From: Mycobacterium sp. Aquia_213 | GTDB taxonomy: Bacteria > Actinomycetota > Actinomycetes > Mycobacteriales > Mycobacteriaceae | NCBI RefSeq assembly: GCF_026625985.1 | Contig: NZ_CP113116.1 | Location: 3,224,001 to 3,288,000, forward strand | DNA length: 64,000 nt | Reading direction: 5' to 3' | Shown: in pieces, positions 57,512-64,000 of the stretch | How the letters are laid out: the number at the start of each line of letters is the position of its first letter | How positions within the stretch are numbered: the first letter of the stretch is position 1 | Position numbers and translations under genes: made by a program | Notes under the pieces: model-generated | Database searches by the model: none | What the model was told of the DNA's origin: nothing | Seen by the model: the letters and a program-made list of their open reading frames with translations, nothing else

Positions 57512-60175
57512 GTGAGTCGACCCGCCCCTCCTGTCCTGACAATTCGGCACGACGGGTCTCAAAGAACCTTCGCCGCAGGTCATGAAGTGATCGTCGGCCG
57601 CGATCAGCATGCCGATCTGCGCATCGCCGACCCGCGGATATCCCGTGCGCACCTGATCCTGCGCTTCGACCAAGGCCGCTGGCTGGCCATCGACAACGGC
57701 TCGCTGAACGGCACGTACGTCAACGGTTATCGGATGCCGGTCGTCGATATCCACGACGGCCAAAGCATTCACGTGGGGAATCCCCAGGGGCCGCGGCTGA
57801 CCTTCGCCATCGGACCGCAGCAGGGTCAGATCACCGGGCCACCCCAAACCCGGTCGACGCCCAATTCCGGGCCACCCACGATCGCCTGGTCCGCGATGCC
57901 GGACCCGCCGACGACTACGTCGCAGCCGCTCCCCCCTCCGCCACGCGTGCCACCCAGACGGCAGCCGCCTCAAATGCCCGGCCCGCCAAGACATCCCGGT
58001 ACGCAGCCACGTAAGGCGCCACCACGGATGCCACCACCGCCGCGCGCGACACCACCCGAGGAACTGACCGTCGTCAACACCGGGGCGCTGGCGCCGCCCG
58101 ACAACGGTGCGCCGTCCCGGCCGGACGGGACACCACCCGCCGAGAGCACCGTGATCGACGCCAAGACCGCCGACGTGTCGAACCTCGCCACCCGTTTTGT
58201 GAAGTTGCTCTCACCGCGCGCCTCGTCGGCGGCGGGCACGGCCGGCGCGATGACGATCGGGCGCGCCCCGGAGAACGACATCGTCGTCTCCGACGTGCTG
58301 GCCTCGCGGCAACACGCGACGTTGATTCCCACACCGCTGGGTTTGGAGATCCGGGACAACAGCATCAACGGAACGTTCGTCAACGGCACCCGGGTCGGGT
58401 CGGCGATCCTGAGCGAGGACGACGTGGTCACCATCGGCAACGTCGACCTGGTCGTGCGCGACGGCACCCTGGTCAAACTCAGCGAGGCCGCCACCCGCGC
58501 CGGTGGCCTCGAGGTGCGCGACGTCAAGTACGTCGTCGACAACGGAAAACAGTTGCTGGACAACATCTCCCTGACCGCGCGGCCGGGGACATTGACCGCC
58601 GTGATCGGCGGATCGGGCGCCGGCAAGAGCACCCTGGCCCGGCTGATCGCCGGTTACACCACTCCCAGCTCCGGCTCAGTCACCTTCGAGGGCCACAACA
58701 TTCACGCCGACTATGCGTCGCTGCGCAGCCGGATCGGCATGGTCCCACAGGACGACGTCGTGCACCGCCAGCTGACCGTGAACCAGGCGCTGGGTTATGC
58801 GGCCGAACTGCGGCTGCCCCCCGACACCAGCAAGGCCGACCGGGCCAAGGTCGTCGCGCAGGTGCTCGAGGAACTCGACCTGACCAAGCATGCCGAGACC
58901 CGGGTCGACAAGCTCTCCGGCGGCCAGCGCAAACGCGCCTCGGTGGCCCTCGAACTGCTCACCGGGCCGTCGCTGCTGATCCTCGACGAGCCGACGTCCG
59001 GCCTGGATCCGGCGCTGGACCTGCAGGTGATGACGATGCTGCGGCAACTCTCCGACGCCGGCCGCGTCGTGCTCGTCGTCACGCACTCGCTGTCCTACCT
59101 CGAACTCTGCGACCAGGTGCTGCTGATGGCGCCCGGCGGCAAGACCGCGTACTGCGGCCAGCCGGACCAGATCGGTACGGCGATGGGCACCACCAACTGG
59201 GCCAAGATCTTCACCAGGGTGGGTGCCGACCCCGACGAAGCCAACCGCCGCTTCCTGGAACGCAGCGAGGCGCAGCGCCGTCCTCAGAAACTGTTGGCGG
59301 CCAAGGACGATGAGCCCGGCGAGCTGGGTAAGCCGGTGCATACCAGCGTGCGGCGCCAGATCTCGACGATCGCCCGCCGGCAGATCCGCCTGGTCGTGGC
59401 CGACCGCGCCTACTTCATCTTCCTGGCGCTGTTGCCGTTCATCCTGGGGTCGCTGTCGCTGACGGTTCCGGGCTCGAACGGATTCCATCTGCCCGCCCCG
59501 AACGCGGGGACACCGGACGAATCCGCCCAGATACTTGCGCTGTTGATGCCCGCCGCGGCGTTCATGGGCACCGCGCTGACGATCCGTGACCTGGTTGGCG
59601 AACGCGCCATCTTCCAGCGCGAGCAAGCGGTCGGGCTGTCCACGACCGCCTACCTGCTGGCCAAAACGGCGGTCTTCTGCGGGTTCGCGATCGTGCAGTC
59701 GGCGATCATCACCGCGATCGTGGTGATCGGCAAGAGCGCACCGACGCGAGGCGGCCTGCTGCTGGGCCATGGCACGGTCGCGGCCACCGTAGAGCTGTTC
59801 GCGACCGTCGCGGCGACTTGTGTCGCGTCGGCCCTTCTCGGCCTGGCCATTTCGTCGCTGGTCCGCTCCAGCGAGCAGATCATGCCGCTGTTCGTGGTGG
59901 CGGTCATGGCACAGCTGGTGTTGTGCGGCGGCATGGTCCCGGTGACCGGCCGGCTCGGGCTCGATCAGCTGTCGTTCGTGATGCCGGCGCGCTGGGGTTA
60001 CGCCGCAGCGGCGTCGACGGTCGACCTGCGCCACCTGGTACCGGATTCGCTGCTCTCCCAGGACCGGTTCTGGCAGCACACCCTGAAGACCTGGCTGTTC
60101 GACATGGGCATGCTGGGCGGCCTGTCGTTGCTCTATCTCGGCTTCGTCCGGTGGAAGATCCGGCTACGCCGCTGA
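57512..60175 (+). CDS. ABC exporter with two N-terminal FHA domains (Rv1747-like)
   Basis: 887 residues, ATPase and membrane parts in one chain. FHA1 is about 8-100 (Gly29-Arg30, S44-R45-A46-H47, N66-G67). A proline-rich linker (105-215) carries two TV-type threonines, Thr186 (EELTVVNTG) and Thr213 (ESTVIDAKT), like the PknF phosphosites reported in Rv1747. FHA2 is about 230-320 (SRQH, NSINGTF). The ATPase follows: Walker A 366-373 (GGSGAGKS), signature LSGGQ 468-472, Walker B LLILDEP 488-494. Six membrane helices fill about 625-887. In M. tuberculosis it exports cell-wall lipid such as PIM-related material. GTG 57512. Phosphothreonine-FHA contacts probably control activity. Confidence 0.94.
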   Translation: MSRPAPPVLTIRHDGSQRTFAAGHEVIVGRDQHADLRIADPRISRAHLILRFDQGRWLAIDNGSLNGTYVNGYRMPVVDIHDGQSIHVGNPQGPRLTFAIGPQQGQITGPPQTRSTPNSGPPTIAWSAMPDPPTTTSQPLPPPPRVPPRRQPPQMPGPPRHPGTQPRKAPPRMPPPPRATPPEELTVVNTGALAPPDNGAPSRPDGTPPAESTVIDAKTADVSNLATRFVKLLSPRASSAAGTAGAMTIGRAPENDIVVSDVLASRQHATLIPTPLGLEIRDNSINGTFVNGTRVGSAILSEDDVVTIGNVDLVVRDGTLVKLSEAATRAGGLEVRDVKYVVDNGKQLLDNISLTARPGTLTAVIGGSGAGKSTLARLIAGYTTPSSGSVTFEGHNIHADYASLRSRIGMVPQDDVVHRQLTVNQALGYAAELRLPPDTSKADRAKVVAQVLEELDLTKHAETRVDKLSGGQRKRASVALELLTGPSLLILDEPTSGLDPALDLQVMTMLRQLSDAGRVVLVVTHSLSYLELCDQVLLMAPGGKTAYCGQPDQIGTAMGTTNWAKIFTRVGADPDEANRRFLERSEAQRRPQKLLAAKDDEPGELGKPVHTSVRRQISTIARRQIRLVVADRAYFIFLALLPFILGSLSLTVPGSNGFHLPAPNAGTPDESAQILALLMPAAAFMGTALTIRDLVGERAIFQREQAVGLSTTAYLLAKTAVFCGFAIVQSAIITAIVVIGKSAPTRGGLLLGHGTVAATVELFATVAATCVASALLGLAISSLVRSSEQIMPLFVVAVMAQLVLCGGMVPVTGRLGLDQLSFVMPARWGYAAAASTVDLRHLVPDSLLSQDRFWQHTLKTWLFDMGMLGGLSLLYLGFVRWKIRLRR

Positions 60176-60202
60176 CCGTCGCGATCCCGGTAAGGTGACG
60201 CC

Positions 60203-60709
60203 ATCCATCCACCGAAGCACGAAACGTTCGACCTGCGCGCCCGCACCAACACCGATCCCAAAGGCATTGTGCGGGCGGTCGATGAGTACGCGGTGCACCC
60301 GTGGGGGCTCTACGTCGCCCGGCCGACTCCGGGCCGGGCCCAGTTCCACTACCTGGAATCGTGGCTGTTGCCGTCGCTTGGGCTGCGCGCCACCGTGTTC
60401 CACTACAACCCGGGCCATGAACGTGACCACGACTACTACCTCGATGTGGGCGAATACACGCCCGGCTCGGAGGTCTGGCGCTCAGAGGACCACTACCTCG
60501 ATATCGAGGTGCGCACCGGCTCGGGCGCACAGCTAGCAGATGTGGACGAGCTGCTGGATGCGGTCCACCAGGGCCTGCTGACGTCCGAGGTTGCCGACCG
60601 GGCGGTGCGGCGTGCCGTGCACGCCGTGGAAGGTCTGGCCCGAAACGGCTATGACCTGCACCGCTGGCTGGCCGGCAACGGCATCGAGCTCACCTGGCGT
60701 CGGCGGTAG
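60203..60709 (+). CDS. DUF402 / FomD-family protein (Rv1632c-like), start uncertain
   Basis: The conserved domain reads HPPKHETFDLRARTNTD, then AVDEYAVHPWGLYVARP, FHYLESWLLP, NPGHERDHDYYLD and DVDELLDAVHQGLL. Relatives hydrolyse nucleoside diphosphates or nucleotide-linked substrates through metal-binding Asp/Glu residues (DHDYYLDVGEY). Family proteins begin at the HPPK block. In this frame the only codon before it that can initiate is ATC 60203, with AAGGTG five bases upstream; a stop lies at 60191. The next standard start is GTG 60269, which would give 146 residues but lose 22 conserved ones. Same orientation relative to uvrB as Rv1632c. Confidence 0.8.
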   Translation: MHPPKHETFDLRARTNTDPKGIVRAVDEYAVHPWGLYVARPTPGRAQFHYLESWLLPSLGLRATVFHYNPGHERDHDYYLDVGEYTPGSEVWRSEDHYLDIEVRTGSGAQLADVDELLDAVHQGLLTSEVADRAVRRAVHAVEGLARNGYDLHRWLAGNGIELTWRRR

Positions 60710-60756
60710 CCGTATCCGGCCGGTTTTCGCGGCGGGCGCGGGGGTAACTCTGCGGT

Positions 60757-61332
60757 ATGCCCTTGAGTGAATACCGGCGCAGGCGCCGGTTCCATCGGAG
60801 CCCCGAACCGCGCGGGCGGCTGGGACGTCGGCGCCGCGCCGGTAAGCGCGAGCCGTCCTTCGTGATCCAGCACCACGCGGCCCGCAGCGACCACTACGAC
60901 TTGCGCCTGGAGATCCAGGGCGTGCTCGTCTCGTGGCTGATCGCCAGCGGCCCGTCGACCAACCCGAGGGACCGGCGGATGGCGCGCCGTACCGAGGACC
61001 ACCCGCTGGACTACGCGGATTTCGAGGGCGTAATCCCCGACGGCGAGTACGGCGCCGGCCCGGTGATCGTCTGGGACCGCGGCAGCTACGCCAACGCGAC
61101 CGATCGCGAGATGGCCGAATGCCTGGATCGCGGCCATCTTTCGTTCCGTCTCCAAGGCGAGAAGCTGTGCGGCGGGTTCACCCTCACCAGGATTCGTACG
61201 GGCCGGGACGAGACCTGGCTGCTGATCAAACGCAATGACGAACACGCCGACCCGCGGCGCAAACCCGTTACGAGCCAACCTGAATCGGTGGTGTCCGGCC
61301 GCACGCTGGACGATCTGGCCGAACCGTCCTAA
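60757..61332 (+). CDS. Stand-alone LigD-type 3'-phosphoesterase domain protein
   Basis: 191 residues. An Arg-rich N-terminus (1-30) precedes the phosphoesterase fold, with metal/active-site motif FVIQHHAARSDHYDLRLE and the HPLDYADFEG and IPDGEYGAGPVIVWDRG blocks. In LigD this domain trims 3' ribonucleotides and phosphates during end joining. Here ligase and polymerase domains are absent. The family motif usually written AVPKGPS reads LIASGPS, losing its lysine, so catalysis may be altered. ATG 60757. Confidence 0.88.
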   Translation: MPLSEYRRRRRFHRSPEPRGRLGRRRRAGKREPSFVIQHHAARSDHYDLRLEIQGVLVSWLIASGPSTNPRDRRMARRTEDHPLDYADFEGVIPDGEYGAGPVIVWDRGSYANATDREMAECLDRGHLSFRLQGEKLCGGFTLTRIRTGRDETWLLIKRNDEHADPRRKPVTSQPESVVSGRTLDDLAEPS

Positions 61333-61383
61333 CCGATCGGTCCGTGTGGTTCCCGGATCGCGCTGGGCGTAATCTCAGCAGCT

Positions 61384-61794
61384 ATGACCCCTCGTAAGCG
61401 CTGGTGGCTACCCGTGGTCGCAGTGACCGCGATCGGCTCGCAGCTGGTTCCCGCGACAGCACATGCGGACCTGCACAACATCACCTACCGGGCCAGGATC
61501 GACGCCCTGACGACCGGCAGTCAGGCCACCTTCATCATCAACGGCGGCCAGACGAACACGACGAACCTTCCGTCGATGCCGGGCAACGCGTTCGAGGCCA
61601 ACACCGTGTTGCCCGATCCGGCACAAGCCGGCCTGCGGATCGTGCTGCATTTCCCGTACGCGGCGAACGTGCACTGCGAGATCGACGTCGACGACAACGT
61701 TTTCACGCAGGCCGATCAGATGGTGCGGCCGACGCCCGGCAATGCGGATCCCAATAGCGGTGCGCTGCTGTGCGGCGCGCCACTACCCACGTAG
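61384..61794 (+). CDS. Small secreted protein of unknown function
   Basis: 136 residues. A Sec signal peptide is clear: basic MTPRKRWW, hydrophobic LPVVAVTAIG, and an AHA-D cleavage site near residue 28. The mature protein is beta-rich by composition (ITYRARIDALTTGSQATFIING) and has two cysteines (VHCEIDVDD and LLCGAPLPT) that could form a disulfide. No family recognised with confidence. It converges on coaE with a 9-bp gap. ATG 61384 lacks a strong Shine-Dalgarno. Confidence 0.8.
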   Translation: MTPRKRWWLPVVAVTAIGSQLVPATAHADLHNITYRARIDALTTGSQATFIINGGQTNTTNLPSMPGNAFEANTVLPDPAQAGLRIVLHFPYAANVHCEIDVDDNVFTQADQMVRPTPGNADPNSGALLCGAPLPT

Positions 61795-61803
61795 CACGCC
61801 CGG

Positions 61804-63018
61804 CTAAGGCCGCCAGCCGGTGAAATCCGCCCACTCCCAGGCCCGGCGGTACGCCTCGGCGAACCATGGCTCCTTGGCCTCGACGTAGATCGCCGTGTCG
61901 CCGTCCGCGGGCTTTTCGGCCTCGTGTTTGACGGCCAGGTAGTTCACCCGCTCCCCGGGGTTGGCGGCCAGCCAGTCGACGAACAGCAGGGCGAACTGCT
62001 GATTGGGCCACCCGGCCACCCTGATGTGCACGTTGGTGGGGCGCCCCGGATCGGCCGACGCATGAATTCGCTTCTGCCACAGTGCCGGATCGTCTTTATG
62101 GTCGTAGTCCCCGACCGTGCTGCGTGCATCGGCCTTGGCCTCGTCCTGCTGGATGTGCTCGATGCGCGGGTAGCCGGCCGACAGCAACACCTCGGCGAGT
62201 TCGTCTGCCACCGCCAGTGATTCGACGGTGATCTGGATGTCGATGACGTCCTTGGCGTCGAACTCGGGTACCGCGGTCGATCCGATGTGGTCGACGCGCA
62301 ACGCCTGGTGGCCGCACGACGTCGCCAGCCGGTTAACGATGCGCCGCGCCTGATCCGGCCAGGTCGGATCGGCCGGCACCACTCGTGCCGGGGCACGCAC
62401 GAACCGTCGTTCGGCCAGGTTGTGCGCGAACGGCACGATCCGGTCGTTCCACACCTCGTGGGCCCGTTTGACCAAATCCTCTTGGCTGCCCGAGTTATCC
62501 AGCCAGATATCGGCGACGGCACGACGCTGCTCGTCGTCGGCCTGGGCCGCGATCCTGGCGCGGGCGTCGTCCTCGGGCATGCCGCGCAGCTCGATCAGCC
62601 GCCGCACCCGCAGTTCCACATCGGCGTACACGATGATCACCAACGGGAACAGCGGCGCCATGCCGGATTCCACCAGTAGCGGAATGTCTTCGACCACAAC
62701 CGAATCGGCGGGCACCGACGCGAGGATCTCCGCGCGCCGCTGCCCCACCAGTGGGTGAACGATCGAGTTCAGCTTCTGGCGCGCCTCGTCGTCGGCAAAA
62801 GCCTTGGCCGCCAAGGCCGGACGATCCAGCGATCCATCCGACTGCAGGATGTCCGCACCGAACGCCTCGACGAGCGACGCCAACCCTTCGGTGCCTGGCT
62901 GGACGACCTCCCGGGAGATGACGTCGCCGTCGACGATGATCCCACCGCATTCCGCGAACGTGGCGGACAGCGCCGATTTCCCGGCGCCGATGCCACCGGT
63001 CAACCCGATGCGCAGCAT
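61804..63018 (-). CDS. coaE: Dephospho-CoA kinase fused to a GrpB/UPF0157 domain
   Basis: 404 residues. The kinase (1-200) has the P-loop GGIGAGKSALS (8-18), DGDVISREVV and the lid RRxx pattern. It performs the last step of CoA synthesis. The C-terminal half (about 210-404) is a nucleotidyltransferase-like GrpB domain (VNRLATSCGHQALRVDHIGS, FDAKDVIDIQI, ADPGRPTNVHIRVAGWPNQQF, in parts). This fusion is typical of mycobacterial CoaE, where the second domain helps solubility or regulation. ATG 63018, 12 bases after the rpsA stop. Confidence 0.95.
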   Translation of the reverse strand: MLRIGLTGGIGAGKSALSATFAECGGIIVDGDVISREVVQPGTEGLASLVEAFGADILQSDGSLDRPALAAKAFADDEARQKLNSIVHPLVGQRRAEILASVPADSVVVEDIPLLVESGMAPLFPLVIIVYADVELRVRRLIELRGMPEDDARARIAAQADDEQRRAVADIWLDNSGSQEDLVKRAHEVWNDRIVPFAHNLAERRFVRAPARVVPADPTWPDQARRIVNRLATSCGHQALRVDHIGSTAVPEFDAKDVIDIQITVESLAVADELAEVLLSAGYPRIEHIQQDEAKADARSTVGDYDHKDDPALWQKRIHASADPGRPTNVHIRVAGWPNQQFALLFVDWLAANPGERVNYLAVKHEAEKPADGDTAIYVEAKEPWFAEAYRRAWEWADFTGWRP

Positions 63019-63030
63019 CCGTGGCGAGGG

Positions 63031-64000
63031 TTAGGCGTTACCCGCGAGCTTTTCGCGCAGCGCGGCGAGTTGTGCATCGCTGGCCAGCGAGCCGCCCGCC
63101 TCCTTCGGCGAGGACGCGCCGTTGCCCGGCGCGTGGTCGCCGCTGGTGTGCGCCTCGGCTTCGGCAGCGGCGAACTTCTCCATCTGCGCGGTGTGCATCT
63201 TGTGCCGGCGCTCGGCCTCGGCGTACCGGGCCTCCCACTCGTTGCGCTGAGTGTCGAAACCTTCCATCCACTCGTTGGTTTCGGCGTCGAAACCCTCGGG
63301 GAAGATGTAGTTGCCCTGCTCGTCGTAGCTGTCGGCCATGCCGTACTTCGCGGGGTCGAACTCGTCGGTGTAGTCCTCGTTGGCCTGCTTGAGCGACAAC
63401 GAGATTCGGCGCCGCTCCAGGTCGATGTCGATGACCTTGACCATCGCGTCGTCGCCGACGGCGACCACCTGGTCGGGCACCTCGACGTGACGCTCGGCCA
63501 GCTCGGAGATGTGCACCAGACCTTCGATGCCCTCCTCGACACGAACGAACGCGCCGAACGGCACCAGCTTGGTGACCTTTCCGGGCACGATCTGGCCGAT
63601 GGCGTGGGTCCGGGCGAAGTGGCGCCACGGGTCTTCCTGAGTCGCCTTGAGCGACAACGAAACCCGCTCGCGATCCATGTCGACGTCGAGCACCTCGACG
63701 GTGACCTCGTCGCCAACCTGGACGACCTCGGACGGGTGATCGATGTGCTTCCAAGACAACTCGGAAACGTGCACCAGACCGTCGACACCGCCGAGATCGA
63801 CGAACGCGCCGAAGTTGACGATCGACGAGACCACACCCTTGCGGATGGTGCCCTTCTGCAACTGGTTGAGGAACTCGCTGCGCACCTCGGACTGGGTCTG
63901 CTCCAGCCAGGCGCGGCGGCTCAGCACCACGTTGTTGCGGTTCTTGTCCAGCTCGATGATCTTGGCTTCGATCTCCTTGCCGATGTACGGCTGCAGATCG
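63031..64000 (-). CDS. rpsA: 30S ribosomal protein S1, C-terminal part (truncated by window edge)
   Basis: About 322 C-terminal residues; the start lies beyond the window. Two to three S1 OB-fold repeats are visible, each with the phrases VxxIVNFGAFVDLGGVDGLVHVSELSW and VTKLVPFGAFVRVEEGIEGLVHISELAE. The tail is acidic, Glu/Ala-rich (EARYAEAERRHKMHTAQMEK) and of low complexity. It binds mRNA at the ribosome. The C-terminal region of this protein has been discussed as a pyrazinoic-acid target in M. tuberculosis. Confidence 0.97.
   Translation of the reverse strand, partial: DLQPYIGKEIEAKIIELDKNRNNVVLSRRAWLEQTQSEVRSEFLNQLQKGTIRKGVVSSIVNFGAFVDLGGVDGLVHVSELSWKHIDHPSEVVQVGDEVTVEVLDVDMDRERVSLSLKATQEDPWRHFARTHAIGQIVPGKVTKLVPFGAFVRVEEGIEGLVHISELAERHVEVPDQVVAVGDDAMVKVIDIDLERRRISLSLKQANEDYTDEFDPAKYGMADSYDEQGNYIFPEGFDAETNEWMEGFDTQRNEWEARYAEAERRHKMHTAQMEKFAAAEAEAHTSGDHAPGNGASSPKEAGGSLASDAQLAALREKLAGNA

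Noticed and set aside
58676..60079. 467-residue minus-strand frame
   Set aside because: Antisense to the ABC exporter's ATPase and membrane domains.

Overview
The window comes from a high-GC Mycobacterium, most likely a slow-growing non-tuberculous species. Gene order matches the M. tuberculosis stretch from rpsA (Rv1630) to pks7 (Rv1661), read here in reverse. Its markers are a PPE protein, lysX, a Rv1747-type FHA-ABC exporter, a LAM mannose-cap transferase and a pks10/pks7 pair. Orthology statements rest on remembered synteny plus the motifs seen; no database search was run.

Layout. At 1-3.2 kb lie the start of a modular polyketide synthase (pks7-like, running off the left edge) and a type III synthase (pks10). 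At 3.3-11.8 kb is the complete arginine operon argC-J-B-D-F-R-G-H on the minus strand, with overlapping genes, a probable ArgR operator before argC, and two copies of a short repeat that supplies the Shine-Dalgarno of argR and argD. At 11.9-19.5 kb are an MFS transporter with two cyclic-nucleotide domains, pheST, a rhomboid-like membrane protein and a class III adenylate cyclase. At 19.6-23 kb are an MpaB/DUF2236 protein behind a palindromic operator, then the translation operon infC-rpmI-rplT-tsnR. infC appears to start at ATC and has a structured leader ending in an intrinsic terminator. At 23.2-28.8 kb are lysX, a membrane-anchored esterase and two small genes.

28.8-40.1 kb looks like an accessory island between lysX and uvrA. 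It holds a receptor kinase with a PknH-type sensor, a transglutaminase-like protein, three DUF5994 paralogues, a 44-residue basic protein, a cold-shock protein, two colinear acyl desaturases flanking a NYN-LOTUS RNA-type nuclease, and a WS/DGAT acyltransferase. 40.1-52.9 kb returns to the conserved order: uvrA, a metallo-hydrolase, a PPE-SVP gene, a cAMP-binding-type universal stress protein, capA, two tandem MFS paralogues and uvrB.

52.9-60.2 kb is a second accessory block. It contains a candidate type VII-secreted toxin with an EspC-like partner and a convergent small gene, a perfect 13-bp inverted repeat, and a receptor kinase divergent from a twin-FHA ABC exporter. The window closes with a DUF402 gene, a stand-alone LigD-type phosphoesterase, a small secreted protein, coaE (fused to a GrpB domain) and the 3' part of rpsA. 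No tRNA, rRNA, CRISPR array, insertion sequence or prophage was recognised.
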